Assembly (NCBI GenBank): GCA_036494715.1 | Contig: DASXNY010000050.1 | Span: forward strand, 7,888-71,887 | Length of the DNA: 64,000 nt | Direction: 5' to 3' | DNA from: JAICJR01 sp036494715 | GTDB lineage: Bacteria > Actinomycetota > Thermoleophilia > Solirubrobacterales > Thermoleophilaceae | In this document: one piece after another, positions 32,774-41,156 of the stretch | How positions within the stretch are numbered: position 1 is the stretch's first letter | Layout of the letters: each line of letters begins with the position of its first letter | Notes under the pieces: generated by a model | Database searches by the model: none | What the model saw: the letters and a program-made list of their open reading frames with translations, nothing else | Told to the model about the DNA's origin: nothing | Translations under genes and position numbers: made by a program

Positions 32774-34506
32774 GCGGCGAGCGGGACCGGACACGCGTCT
32801 ACCCGCTCCGCGACTACGCCTTCGTCGCCGACGGCGAACGCGGGGCGCTACTCGGGCCCGACGGCAACGTGGCCTGGATGTGCGCGCCGCGCTGGCACGA
32901 TCCCGCCCTCTTCAGCACGCTGATCGGCGGCGAGAGCGGCTACAGCATCACGCCGGCCGGGCGCTACGTGTGGGGCGGCTACTACGAGTCCCGCTCGCTG
33001 ATCTGGCGTAGCCGCTGGGTCACGGCTGACGGCATCGTCGAGTGCCGTGAGGCGCTGGCACTGCCCGCCGACCCGAAGCGGGCGGTCCTGCTGCGCCACC
33101 TCGAGGTCCACAGCGGGCGCGCTCGGCTACGGGTGCGGCTCGATCCGCGCGCGGACTTCGACGCCGAGCGCCTGCGCGAGCTGGGTCGCGACGACGGCGG
33201 CGGCTGGCACGGCCGTATGGGCGACCAGCTGGAGCTTCACTGGTTCGGCGCCGAGGAGGCGCGCGTAGAGGACGACGCGGCGCTGACCTTCGAGCTCGAG
33301 CTGCGGGAGGGCGACGAGCGCGACTTCGTGCTGACGATCGGCGGAACGCCTCAGGAGGAGGAACCCGACGCTCTCTGGCGTCGGACCGCCGCCGCCTGGA
33401 AGGAGTTGGTGCCGCCGATGGAGCACACGCTGGCGCCGCGGGACGCCGGGCTGGCCCTCGCCGTAATGCGCGGCATGACGGCGGCCGGCGGCGGGATGGT
33501 CGCGGCCGCCACGCTTGGCCTGCCAGAGCGCTCGAGGGAGGGAAACAGCTACGACTACCGCTACGCCTGGATCCGCGACGGCTGCTACGCGGGCCAAGGC
33601 GCCGCGGCGGCGGGCGCCCTGCCACTGCTCGACGACACGTTGCGCTTCGGCCGCGAGCGCCTGCTCGAGCACGGGAACGAGCTTCGCCCCGCCTACACGG
33701 CTCACGGCGAGGCGGTGCCGGAGCAGACGCACATCTCGCTACCGGGCTACCCGGGCGGCACCGACATCGTCGGCAACCAGGTGACCGACCAGTTCCAGCT
33801 CGACGCCTTCGGCGAGCTCCTGCTGCTGATCGCGGCAGCGGGCGAGCACGACCGCCTCCAGGCCGAGGACTGGCAGGCCGCGGCCCTCGCGGCGCGTGCG
33901 GTCGAGGCGCGCTGGACCGCGCCGGACGCCGGCGTCTGGGAGCTCGAGCCCGAGGAATGGACGCACAGCCGCTTGATCGCCGCGGCGGGGCTGCGCGCCG
34001 TCTGCCGCCAAGCGCCGCAAGGCTCCGACGCGCAGCGCTGGGGGGCGCTCGCCGACGCCATCCTCGCCGACACCTCCGAGCGCTCACTGCACACGAGCGG
34101 CCGCTGGCAGCGGGCGCCGTCCGACCAGCGCGTGGATGCCGCGCTGCTCATGGGAGCCCTGCGCGGCGCCGTGGCCGCCGACGACCCGCGCAGCCACGCG
34201 ACGCTCCACGCGGTGCTCGGCGAGCTCACCGAGGAGCACTTCGTCTACCGCTTTCGACACGACGAGCGGCCGCTCGGCGAGGCGGAGGGCGCCTTCCTCC
34301 TGTCCGGGTTCTGGGCGGCGCTCGCCTGCCACCAGCAGGGAGCCAACGAGGACGCGCTGCGCTTCTTCGAGCGCGCGCGCTCGGCCTGCGGCTCGCCGGG
34401 CCTGCTCGCGGAGGAGCACGACGTCGCGCAGCGTCAGCTGCGCGGCAACCTGCCGCAGGCGTTCGTGCATGCGCTGCTGCTGGAGTGCGCCGCTGTCTTA
34501 GCGTGA
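32770..34506 (+). CDS. Glycoside hydrolase family 15 protein (glucoamylase/trehalase-like)
   Basis: 578 residues from the ATG at 32770 overlapping the SDR stop. GH15 landmarks are the N-terminal beta domain YAFVADGERGALLGPDGNVAWMCAPRWHDP, and in the (alpha/alpha)6 domain YDYRYAWIRDGCYAGQGAAA and GYPGGTDIVGNQVTDQFQLDAFGELL. The WIRDG acidic residue and the C-terminal SGFWAALA region are conserved. Bacterial cytoplasmic GH15 enzymes hydrolyse trehalose, maltose or related glucans. No signal peptide is present, so it is intracellular. It may degrade trehalose or glycogen after stress, which fits the promoter, but the substrate is not proven by sequence. Confidence 0.87.
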   Translation: MSGERDRTRVYPLRDYAFVADGERGALLGPDGNVAWMCAPRWHDPALFSTLIGGESGYSITPAGRYVWGGYYESRSLIWRSRWVTADGIVECREALALPADPKRAVLLRHLEVHSGRARLRVRLDPRADFDAERLRELGRDDGGGWHGRMGDQLELHWFGAEEARVEDDAALTFELELREGDERDFVLTIGGTPQEEEPDALWRRTAAAWKELVPPMEHTLAPRDAGLALAVMRGMTAAGGGMVAAATLGLPERSREGNSYDYRYAWIRDGCYAGQGAAAAGALPLLDDTLRFGRERLLEHGNELRPAYTAHGEAVPEQTHISLPGYPGGTDIVGNQVTDQFQLDAFGELLLLIAAAGEHDRLQAEDWQAAALAARAVEARWTAPDAGVWELEPEEWTHSRLIAAAGLRAVCRQAPQGSDAQRWGALADAILADTSERSLHTSGRWQRAPSDQRVDAALLMGALRGAVAADDPRSHATLHAVLGELTEEHFVYRFRHDERPLGEAEGAFLLSGFWAALACHQQGANEDALRFFERARSACGSPGLLAEEHDVAQRQLRGNLPQAFVHALLLECAAVLA

Positions 34507-34526
34507 GCGCGCGAGCTTTCGGGTAG
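34501..34526 (+). promoter_or_regulatory. Candidate SigB/SigF-type promoter, Mrp operon
   Basis: GCGT (34501-34504), a 16-nt spacer and GGGTAG (34521-34526). The -10 is perfect and the -35 meets only GNNT. The GTG start of the first Mrp gene is at 34537, 10 nt past the -10. The -35 lies in the last codons of the GH15 gene. Confidence 0.45.
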
Positions 34527-34536
34527 CTCGCCAGCA

Positions 34537-35025
34537 GTGACCGTTCGACCTGCGAGGTGGGGATATCTGTGGGTATCGCTCGCCGCGTTGTGGCTGTGGC
34601 TTGACGACACGCTCGCGCTGCCAGAGCTCGTCACAGGCGCCGTGGCCGCCGCGATCGCGGCGAGCGTTGCGGAGGTTGTGCTGGGCCGGGCCGCGCCTAG
34701 ATTGCGCTGGCGCCGGCGTTGGTTCCGCCGCGCATGGCGGCTGCCGCTGCACGTCGTGGCGGACCTGTGGCGCCTGCTGCGGGTGCTCGTGCTCACCCTC
34801 ACCGGACAGCGGAAGAGCCGGGGGCGGTTCCGCGCCATCCGCTTCGACGCCGGCTCGTCGGACAACCCCGAGGACATCGCGCGGCGCGCGCTCGCCAAGG
34901 CTGCCGGCTCGGTCGCGCCCAACACCGTGGTAGTGGGCATCGACGCCGCCCGTGGCCTGATCCTGGTCCACCAGCTCGAACCCGACGACCGGCTCACGAG
35001 CGCCGACCCGCTGGAGCTTGGATGA
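34537..35025 (+). CDS. mrpE: Na+/H+ antiporter subunit E (MrpE/MnhE)
   Basis: 162 residues from a GTG. The N-terminal hydrophobic region is WGYLWVSLAALWLWLDDTLALPELVTGAVAAAIAA. The MrpE signature is the basic stretch and helix PLHVVADLWRLLRVL, then a cytoplasmic alpha/beta part ending in APNTVVVGIDAARGLILVHQLEP. It is the first gene of a seven-gene operon with every junction overlapping by 4 nt. MrpE is a membrane subunit of the multi-subunit cation/proton antiporter. Confidence 0.88.
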   Translation: MTVRPARWGYLWVSLAALWLWLDDTLALPELVTGAVAAAIAASVAEVVLGRAAPRLRWRRRWFRRAWRLPLHVVADLWRLLRVLVLTLTGQRKSRGRFRAIRFDAGSSDNPEDIARRALAKAAGSVAPNTVVVGIDAARGLILVHQLEPDDRLTSADPLELG

Positions 35026-35273
35026 ACGAGTGGCTGCTCGCCGCGATCGTTCTGCTCGGGGCGCTCGTGCCGTGCGGGATCGTGGCGGTTTGGCGCTCTG
35101 CGGCGGACGGCATCGTCGCGCTCGAGCTCGCCGGAGTGATCGACGCAACCATCCTGGTCCTGCTGTCGCAGGGCTTCCAGCGCCAGCCGTTCATCGACCT
35201 GGCGGTGGTGGCGGCGCTGCTCTCGTTCATCGGCGCGATCGTGTTCGTGCGCTTCATGGAACGCTGGCTGTGA
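35022..35273 (+). CDS. mrpF: Na+/H+ antiporter subunit F (MrpF/MnhF)
   Basis: 83 residues from the ATG at 35022. Three membrane helices with the MrpF features RSAADGIVALELAGVIDATILVLLS and FIDLAVVAALLSFIGAIVFVRFMER. The family averages 85-95 residues. It overlaps MrpE and MrpG by 4 nt each. It is a small membrane subunit of the antiporter. Confidence 0.9.
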   Translation: MNEWLLAAIVLLGALVPCGIVAVWRSAADGIVALELAGVIDATILVLLSQGFQRQPFIDLAVVAALLSFIGAIVFVRFMERWL

Positions 35274-35599
35274 GCGCGCGGGAGCTGGTCGAGTACGTCC
35301 TGCTCGCGCTCGGCGTAGGCATCGAGGTCCTGTGCGGCCTGGGCGTGCTCGCGATGAGCAGCGTGTACGACCGCCTGCACTACGTCGGCGCCGCCTCCTT
35401 CGGGGCACTGCTGGTGGCGCTGGCCGTGCTGGTGCGCGACTCGTTCTCGCTGATTGCCGACAAGGCGCTGCTCGTGGCGCTGTTCCTCGTCGCCAGCGGG
35501 CCGATCATGTCGCACGCCACCGCGCGCGCCGCGCGGATCCACGAGCACGGCCACTGGTCGGTGCAGGAGTCAGAGCGGATCGACGTGGAGGAACGATGA
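35270..35599 (+). CDS. mrpG: Na+/H+ antiporter subunit G (MrpG/MnhG)
   Basis: 109 residues from the GTG at 35270 that overlaps the MrpF stop. MrpG motifs: GVLAMSSVYDRLHYVGAASFGALLVALAVLV, the usual MRFPDxYxRLHA-like segment, and ATARAARIHE near the end. Three membrane helices. It is coupled to the DUF4040 gene by an ATGA overlap. Confidence 0.9.
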   Translation: MSARELVEYVLLALGVGIEVLCGLGVLAMSSVYDRLHYVGAASFGALLVALAVLVRDSFSLIADKALLVALFLVASGPIMSHATARAARIHEHGHWSVQESERIDVEER

Positions 35600-35856
35600 C
35601 CGCCGCCCTCCAGGTGGCGGTGCTCCTGCTCGTGGCCGCGGGCGGCGGCGCCGTCGTGCTCACCCGCGACACGCGCAAGCAGGCCGTGGTCCTGAGCTTC
35701 TACGGCCTCTTGCTCGGCATCCTCTTCTTCGCGTACCAAGCGCCCGACGTCGGGCTCTCGCAGATCACGGTGGGCTCGGTGGGCGTGCCGCTGATGCTTC
35801 TCCTCACGCTCGCCAAGGTGCGGCAGCGGGAGGAGGACAGGGAGCGGCGGAAGTGA
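35596..35856 (+). CDS. Free-standing DUF4040 subunit (MrpA C-terminal/MbhD-like)
   Basis: 86 residues. The motif YQAPDVGLSQITVGSVGVPLMLL corresponds to the APDVAxTE region found in the C-terminal part of MrpA and in the small MbhD subunits of hydrogenase-type Mrp modules. Here it is a separate protein of three helices. The usual acidic residue after the APD motif (Glu in the TEAxVG form) is replaced by Ser/Gln, which could affect ion transfer. It lies between MrpG and MrpB. Confidence 0.85.
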   Translation: MTAALQVAVLLLVAAGGGAVVLTRDTRKQAVVLSFYGLLLGILFFAYQAPDVGLSQITVGSVGVPLMLLLTLAKVRQREEDRERRK

Positions 35857-36617
35857 GCCGGCGCGTCCGCCTCTGGCTGCTCATGCCGTCGCTCGCCGCC
35901 TTCGCCGCCCTGCTCGTGTGGGGGATGACCGGGCTGCGCCCATCAGGCAGCGGCGAGGGCGCCGTGGCGCGCACGATCGCGCGGGTGGCCGTGCCCGAGC
36001 GCCACGCCACCAACGTCGTCACGACCGTCACGCTCGACTACCGCGGCTTCGACACGCTCGGCGAGGAGATGATCCTGTTCACCGCGGCGCTCGGCCTGGT
36101 GATGCTGCTGCGCGAGCAGCGCGACGAGCGCGAGGAGGAGACCGAGGAGGAGCGCGCCCCAATGCGCCGCCCTCCGCCGACGAGCGATGCGCTGCGGCTG
36201 TTCTCGCTCGCGCTCGTCGGCCCCACGGTGCTGCTCGGCCTCTACATCGTCGCCCACGGCGCGCTCACGCCCGGCGGCGGCTTCCAGGGCGGGGTGATCC
36301 TCGCCAGCTCGCTCCTGCTCGTGTACCTGGCCGGCAAGTACCTGGTGCTGCGGGAGCTCACGCCCATCCCCGCACTCGAGATCGGCGAGGCCACCGGCGC
36401 CGCGGCGTTTGCGCTGATCGGCATCGGCGGGCTGATCGCCTCGGTGGCATACCTCCAGAACTTCATCCCTCTCGGCACGCCCAAGACGATCCTGTCCGGG
36501 GGCACGATCCCGTTCCTCTACCTCGCGATCGGCCTCGAGGTTGCGGGCTCGTTCATGCTGGCGTTCCTCGAGTTCCTCGACCAGACGCTGCTCGTGCGCG
36601 GCGGGGGCAAGCGATGA
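35853..36617 (+). CDS. mrpB: Na+/H+ antiporter subunit B (MrpB) with MbhE-like N-terminal part
   Basis: 254 residues from a GTG. The N-terminal third (RLWLLMPSLAAFAALLVWGMTGL, then VTTVTLDYRGFDTLGEEMILFTAALGLVMLL) matches MbhE-type or the MrpA tail region with the RGFDTLGE motif. The C-terminal part (LALVGPTVLLGLYIVAHGALTPGGGFQGGVILASSLLLVYLAG) is a classical MrpB domain. A charged linker (REEETEEERAP) joins them. The fusion is consistent with an Mrp module in which MrpA is split up. It overlaps both neighbours by 4 nt. Confidence 0.88.
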   Translation: MSRRVRLWLLMPSLAAFAALLVWGMTGLRPSGSGEGAVARTIARVAVPERHATNVVTTVTLDYRGFDTLGEEMILFTAALGLVMLLREQRDEREEETEEERAPMRRPPPTSDALRLFSLALVGPTVLLGLYIVAHGALTPGGGFQGGVILASSLLLVYLAGKYLVLRELTPIPALEIGEATGAAAFALIGIGGLIASVAYLQNFIPLGTPKTILSGGTIPFLYLAIGLEVAGSFMLAFLEFLDQTLLVRGGGKR

Positions 36618-36961
36618 CGGGCTTCCTGCCCTACGCGGTGGCGGCGTGGTTGTTCGCGGCTGGGATCTACGGGATGGCGACGAGCCGCGACCTCGTGCAC
36701 CTCGTCGTCTGCCTCACGGTCGCGCAGTCGGCCACCTACGTGCTCCTGCTCGGCGTCGGCTATGTCCACGGCGGCGCGGCGCCGATCTTCGCGGACATCG
36801 GCCAGAGCACGCGCGTCGTCGACCCGGTGGTGCAGGCGCTCACGCTCACCGACGTCGTGGTGGAGGCGGTGGTGGTCTCGCTCTTGCTCGCGCTCGCGAT
36901 GCAGGCGCACAAGCGCTTCGGCACGCTCGACCCTGACGAGCTGCGGGCGATCAGCTCGTGA
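36614..36961 (+). CDS. mrpC: Na+/H+ antiporter subunit C (MrpC, NuoK-like)
   Basis: 115 residues from the ATG at 36614. A three-helix NuoK-type protein with FAAGIYGMATSRDLVHLVVCLTVAQSATYVLLLGVGYVHGG and the second conserved region DPVVQALTLTDVVVEAVVVSLLLALAMQAHKRFGTLDPDEL. The TDVVVEAVxxS stretch is the MrpC signature. It works as a membrane subunit beside MrpD. Confidence 0.92.
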   Translation: MTGFLPYAVAAWLFAAGIYGMATSRDLVHLVVCLTVAQSATYVLLLGVGYVHGGAAPIFADIGQSTRVVDPVVQALTLTDVVVEAVVVSLLLALAMQAHKRFGTLDPDELRAISS

Positions 36962-38763
36962 ACACGCTCGTCCCGCTGACGGTTGTGGTCCCGCTCGTGG
37001 CGGCCACGGTGCTCGCCGCGACCGCGCCTTTCGCGAGCCGCCGCTTCGCCGACGTCGTCTCGCTCGGCACCGCGGCCGCCGTATGCACGATGTCCGCGCT
37101 GCTCCTGGCCCACGGCGGGGAGCTGCTCTACTGGTTCGGCGGCTGGCACCCGCGACACGGCCTCGCGCTCGGGATCAGTTTCACGGTGGCTCCGCTCGGA
37201 GCCGGGCTGGCCACCTTCGCGAGCGCGATGGTGGTGATCGCGCTGCTCTTCTCCCAGCGCCACCTCGAGGAGATCAACCACGTCTTCCACGCGCTCCTGC
37301 TCGTCTTCCTCGCCGCGATGGTGGGCTTCGTGCTGAGCGGCGACATCTTCAACCTGTTCGTCTTCTTCGAGCTGATGAGCGTGGCGGCATACGCGCTCAC
37401 CGGCTACCGCACCGACCAGCGCGCGCCGCTCGAGGGCACGCTGAATTTCGCGATCACCAACTCGATCGGGGCGCTGCTCGTGCTCACGGGAATCGCCCTC
37501 TTGTACGGGCGCACCGGCGCGCTCAACCTCGCCCAAATCGGCGAAGCGCTGGCGGCGCGGCCGGGCGACTCGCTCGTGGTGATCGCGCTCACCCTGCTCG
37601 TGGCGGGCTTCTTCGTCAAGGCCGCGGTCGTGCCGTTTCACTTCTGGCTGCCAGACGCGTACGCGGTGGCGCCGACGCCGGTGTGCGTCGTGCTCTCTGC
37701 GGTGATGAGCGAGCTCGGGCTGTACGCGGTGGCGCGCATCTGGTGGTCGTGCTTCTCCGGCGTGTTCGCCGGCCACCACGCGGCGATCGAGGCGATCCTG
37801 ATCGGCGCCGGCGTGCTCACCGCGCTGCTGGGCGCGCTGCTCTCCTTCGCGCAGTCGCACCTCAAACGCATGCTCGCCTACGCCACCGTCAGCTACATCG
37901 GCCTGTTTCTGATCGGCTTCGCCCTGCTCACGCCCGACGGGCTGGCGGGCACTGCCATCTATCTCGTCGCGGACGGCTGCGTGAAGGCGGCTCTGTTCGT
38001 GGGAGTCGGGATCCTGCAGCACCGGCTCTGGAGCGCCGACGAGCTGCGCCTCCGCGGGGAGGGTCGCGGGATGCCGTACACGGCCGCGCTCTTCGTGCTC
38101 GGCGGCCTGGCGCTCGCCTCGCTGCCGCCGTTCGGGACCTTCCTCGGCAAATCGCTGATAGAGGACGCGGCGGTCAAGGCCGGCTACGGCTGGGTGATCG
38201 TGGTGTTCGTGATCGCCTCGGCGCTGACGGGCGCGGCGGTGCTCCGCGCGGCGGGCCGCGTGTTCCTCGGGCTCGGGCCGGGCGGGGAACCGGAGCCCTC
38301 GTTCGAGATCGACCGCGAGGAGAGCGACGAGCCGGAGACCGAGGAGCCGCGCGACCGCACCCCGGCGCTGCTGTTCGTGCCGGCCGCCGTGCTCGTGGCG
38401 GCCGCGCTCGCGCTCGGCCTGATGCCGGGACTCGAGCACGCGGCGCTGCGCGCGGCGACGGCGTTTGTGGACCGCCAGGGCTACGCCGCCGCCGTGCTGC
38501 GCGGCGCGCCCGCCCCGGCGCCGCACGTGAGCGGGCCGCCCGCGGCCTCGGCGCTCGACTACCTGTACGCGCTGCTGTCGGTACTCGGCGCCCTCGGGCT
38601 GGCCGCGTTCGCGCTGATGCGCCCGCTGCGCTCGCTCGGCCCGGGCGTCACCGCGCTGCGCCGCCTGCACAGCGGGCGCGTCGGCGACTACGTGGCCTGG
38701 CTCACGCTCGGCGTAGCGGCCTTCGGCGGGCTCTTCGCGGTCACGCTGCTGCCCGGCGGCTGA
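36958..38763 (+). CDS. mrpD: Na+/H+ antiporter subunit D (MrpD, NuoM/N-like)
   Basis: 601 residues from a GTG at 36958. About 14 helices. The NuoL/M/N proton-channel family block includes SGDIFNLFVFFELMSVAAYALTGYR (conserved Glu in helix 5), FVKAAVVPFHFWLPDAYAVAPTPVCVVLSAVMSELGLYAV (conserved Lys and HxWLPxA) and the later lysine in FAQSHLKRMLAYATVSYIG. It is about 100 residues longer than usual, with a charged loop (EIDRESDEPETEEP-like) and two extra C-terminal helices. It is the only large antiporter-type subunit in the operon: no MrpA is encoded. It faces malic enzyme convergently with adjacent stops. Confidence 0.9.
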   Translation: MNTLVPLTVVVPLVAATVLAATAPFASRRFADVVSLGTAAAVCTMSALLLAHGGELLYWFGGWHPRHGLALGISFTVAPLGAGLATFASAMVVIALLFSQRHLEEINHVFHALLLVFLAAMVGFVLSGDIFNLFVFFELMSVAAYALTGYRTDQRAPLEGTLNFAITNSIGALLVLTGIALLYGRTGALNLAQIGEALAARPGDSLVVIALTLLVAGFFVKAAVVPFHFWLPDAYAVAPTPVCVVLSAVMSELGLYAVARIWWSCFSGVFAGHHAAIEAILIGAGVLTALLGALLSFAQSHLKRMLAYATVSYIGLFLIGFALLTPDGLAGTAIYLVADGCVKAALFVGVGILQHRLWSADELRLRGEGRGMPYTAALFVLGGLALASLPPFGTFLGKSLIEDAAVKAGYGWVIVVFVIASALTGAAVLRAAGRVFLGLGPGGEPEPSFEIDREESDEPETEEPRDRTPALLFVPAAVLVAAALALGLMPGLEHAALRAATAFVDRQGYAAAVLRGAPAPAPHVSGPPAASALDYLYALLSVLGALGLAAFALMRPLRSLGPGVTALRRLHSGRVGDYVAWLTLGVAAFGGLFAVTLLPGG

Positions 38764-39900
38764 TCAACGCCCGCCGACGGCGCGGGCCACGGCGGGCACC
38801 ACGCGCTCGTCGAGCACGTCCGGCAGGATGCGCTCCGGCTGCGGGTCCTCGATGAGGTCCGCGAGCGCGGCCGCCGCTCTCAGGGCGGCGTCGTCGTCCA
38901 CCTCGGACAGCTCGGCGTCGAGCGCGCCACGGAAGAGGCCTGGAAAGACGAGCACGTTGTTCACCTGGTTCGGGAAGTCCGAGCGCCCGGTCGCCACCAC
39001 GGCGGCGCCGGCCTCCGAGGCCTCCGCGGGATCGACCTCGGGATCCGGGTTGGCCAGCGCGAACACGATCGGGTTGTCGGCCATCGCCGCCACCCCCTCG
39101 ACATCGAATGCGCCCGGCGCCGCGAGGCCGATCACGGCATCGGCGCCCGCAAGGGGGTCGCCGTCCGGTGCCTCGAGCCCGAGGTCTTCCACGAGCTCGC
39201 GCTTCACCCCGTCGATGTCGTCGCGCTCGGGCGCGAGTGGTCCGTGGCTGTCGGCCACGGACAGCCGCTCGACCCCGGCCGCGCGCAGCAGGCGCGCGCT
39301 GGCCGCACCCCCGGCGCCCGCGCCGAACACCACCACGCTCGTGTCCTCGAGCCTTCGCCCCGTCACGCGACACGCGTTGCGCAGCGCGGCGAGCACCACG
39401 ATCGCCGTCATGTGCTGGTCATCGTGCACCACCGGGATGTCGAGCTCCTCGCGCAAGCGCCGCTCGATCGAGAAACACGAGGGGGCCGCGACGTCCTCCA
39501 GGTTGATCGCTCCGAAGCCCGGGGCGATGGCGCGGACAGCGGCGACGAATGCGTCCTCGTCGGGCACGTCGAGCGCGATCGGCACCGCGTCGATCTCGGC
39601 CAGCGCGCGAAAGAGCAGTGCCTTGCCCTCGAGCACGGGGAGCGCCGGCACGGGACCTTCGTCGCCGAGTCCGAGGACGGCCGAGCCGTCGGAGATCACG
39701 GCCACGCTGTTGCCGACGCCGGTGAGCTCGCGCGCCGCCGCCGGATTGTCCACGAGCTCGCGGCTCACCGCCGCCACTCCGGGCGTGTAGAGCAGCTCGA
39801 GCGACTCGTGCGTCAGCTCGGCCTTCGCGGCGGCACGGACCTTGCCGCGCAGCTCGCGGTGGAGCTCGAGCGCGCGCTCGTCTGTGCTCGTATCGGCCAC
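38764..39900 (-). CDS. NAD(P)-dependent malic enzyme
   Basis: About 378 residues from the GTG at 39900 (a TTG at 39903 is also in frame). Signatures: LLYTPGVAAVSREL with the catalytic tyrosine, AVISDGSAVLGLGDEGPVPALPVLEGKALLF with the catalytic lysine, and the NAD loop VVFGAGAGGAASARLL. The segment VHDDQHMTAIVVLAAL is close to the family consensus, which has Gly where Met stands. It oxidatively decarboxylates malate to pyruvate with NAD(P)H production in the cytoplasm. A perfect SigB/F promoter sits directly before the start, which suggests stress-induced NADPH or pyruvate supply. Confidence 0.92.
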   Translation of the reverse strand: MADTSTDERALELHRELRGKVRAAAKAELTHESLELLYTPGVAAVSRELVDNPAAARELTGVGNSVAVISDGSAVLGLGDEGPVPALPVLEGKALLFRALAEIDAVPIALDVPDEDAFVAAVRAIAPGFGAINLEDVAAPSCFSIERRLREELDIPVVHDDQHMTAIVVLAALRNACRVTGRRLEDTSVVVFGAGAGGAASARLLRAAGVERLSVADSHGPLAPERDDIDGVKRELVEDLGLEAPDGDPLAGADAVIGLAAPGAFDVEGVAAMADNPIVFALANPDPEVDPAEASEAGAAVVATGRSDFPNQVNNVLVFPGLFRGALDAELSEVDDDAALRAAAALADLIEDPQPERILPDVLDERVVPAVARAVGGR

Positions 39901-39909
39901 CAACCCCGG

Positions 39910-39935
39910 CTACCCGGCGTCAGGCGGCCGAAAAC
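39910..39935 (-). promoter_or_regulatory. SigB/SigF-type promoter for malic enzyme
   Basis: On the minus strand: GTTT (39935-39932), a 16-nt spacer and GGGTAG (39915-39910). Both boxes are perfect. The GTG at 39900 is 9 nt after the -10, so transcription should begin at or next to the start codon. It lies between the encapsulin stop and malic enzyme. Confidence 0.75.
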
Positions 39936-39940
39936 GAAAG

Positions 39941-40744
39941 CTACGGCGACAGCAGGAAGGCCGCTTCCGGCGTGACGACCCGGAAGCTGAAGCTCTCCTC
40001 GATGTACAGATGCACGGCGTCGGCGTCGTGGCTGTCGTAGCCGACGGACAGATCCTGGCCGCAGTCGAAGAGGAAGTCGCCGCCGCGCATGCTCACCACC
40101 ACCGCTCCCTCGACGCCCGGCGCCCACACGAGCGGCCCCTCGACGATCTTGCGCAGGTGCTCGAACAGCGGGTAGCCGCCGTGCTCGCCGGTCTCGAGGA
40201 CGTTGGTGTACGCCTGCGGCCCGAGCGCCAGCCCGTAGGGACCGTCGATGCCAGCTTGCAGCAAGCCCTCGACGGCCTTCGCCACGTGCCGCGGGTAGCG
40301 CGAGCAGTCGTCGCCGAGCGGAATCGCCTCGTGCGGCGAGGCCTGCGCGATGCCGACGATGTCGGCCGCCTTCCAGCCATGGAAGACCGCGCTGTTCTCG
40401 GCCACGGCAATCGACTTGGCCGCCTCGTCGAGCGAGGCGAAGTCGACGTCCTCGGCGCCGCGATCGCCGTCGCGCAGCTCGGAACGGTCGACGCTGAACG
40501 GCGCGCGCAGCTCGGTGAGCGGCAGCACTCGCCGCTGCTCGGCCACCAGTCCATCGCGCGGCGTCTTGTCCAGCGGCTTGGTGCGCCCCAGGTTGGTGGC
40601 CGAGGCCTGCCAGCCGCGCGGCCCCGAGAAGTCGATCAGCTTGCGCCCGGCCAGCGCCGGCGTCAGCCGCTGGCGCGTTTCCTCGTCGATCAGCTCCCAG
40701 CCCTTCTCCGTGATCGGGGCGTGCTCGCGCAGCAGATGACTCAT
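39941..40744 (-). CDS. Encapsulin shell protein (family 1)
   Basis: 267 residues, the standard length for HK97-fold encapsulins. Diagnostic stretches: the N-terminus LLREHAPITEKGWELIDEETRQRLTPALAGRKLIDFSGP, the middle ISVAENSAVFHGWKAADIVGI, and the C-terminal end YDSHDADAVHLYIEESFSFRVVTPEAAFLL. It self-assembles into an icosahedral protein compartment in the cytoplasm and loads proteins carrying a short C-terminal targeting peptide. The gene overlaps the upstream ferritin-like cargo gene by 4 nt, so shell and cargo are co-expressed. No peroxidase (DyP) cargo is adjacent. Confidence 0.96.
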   Translation of the reverse strand: MSHLLREHAPITEKGWELIDEETRQRLTPALAGRKLIDFSGPRGWQASATNLGRTKPLDKTPRDGLVAEQRRVLPLTELRAPFSVDRSELRDGDRGAEDVDFASLDEAAKSIAVAENSAVFHGWKAADIVGIAQASPHEAIPLGDDCSRYPRHVAKAVEGLLQAGIDGPYGLALGPQAYTNVLETGEHGGYPLFEHLRKIVEGPLVWAPGVEGAVVVSMRGGDFLFDCGQDLSVGYDSHDADAVHLYIEESFSFRVVTPEAAFLLSP

Positions 40745-41151
40745 GACTCCGCTCCTCTCATACCGCCAATCCCGAGCGACTCGCTGCCGGCCAGCGGAGC
40801 GCCACGGTCAGCGGCGCCCTCCACCGCCTCCTCCTCGGCCTCCTCGCCGTGCTCGACGATGTCGCCATCCTGGAAGAGGATGCCCTCGGCGATCTCGCGC
40901 CAGAGCGGTGTCCTGCGCAGCAGGAACTCGAGGTCCATGCAGAAGTGCTTGAACTCCTCGCCCTGCGCGTCGCGCATGATCGCGACCGCGTCGCGGTTCT
41001 TCTCGATCGCGAGCCGCTGCTCGTACCAGCCGATCGCCTCGGCCTCCTCGGTCAGCGACGCACACAGCCGCGCAAAGGTCCTCGTCTCGTCCGGCAGCTC
41101 GTTGGCCGGCTCGTGATATTGGTCGAAGCCCACGGCCCGACATCTTTCCAT
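40741..41151 (-). CDS. Encapsulated ferritin-like cargo protein (EncFtn)
   Basis: 136 residues from the ATG at 41151 (GTG at 41133 is an alternative). The two-helix ferritin-like core keeps the iron ligands in EncFtn register: Glu36, Tyr43, Glu66 and His69 in TEEAEAIGWYEQR and GEEFKHF. LEFLLRRTPLWREIAEGIL follows. An acidic flexible linker (EEAEEEAVEGAADRG) leads to the C-terminal SLGIGGMRG, the encapsulin targeting peptide. Such proteins oxidise Fe(II) inside the shell, which stores the iron. It overlaps the shell gene and is divergent from the molybdenum hydroxylase operon across 41 nt. Confidence 0.93.
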   Translation of the reverse strand: MERCRAVGFDQYHEPANELPDETRTFARLCASLTEEAEAIGWYEQRLAIEKNRDAVAIMRDAQGEEFKHFCMDLEFLLRRTPLWREIAEGILFQDGDIVEHGEEAEEEAVEGAADRGAPLAGSESLGIGGMRGAES

Positions 41152-41156
41152 CCCGA

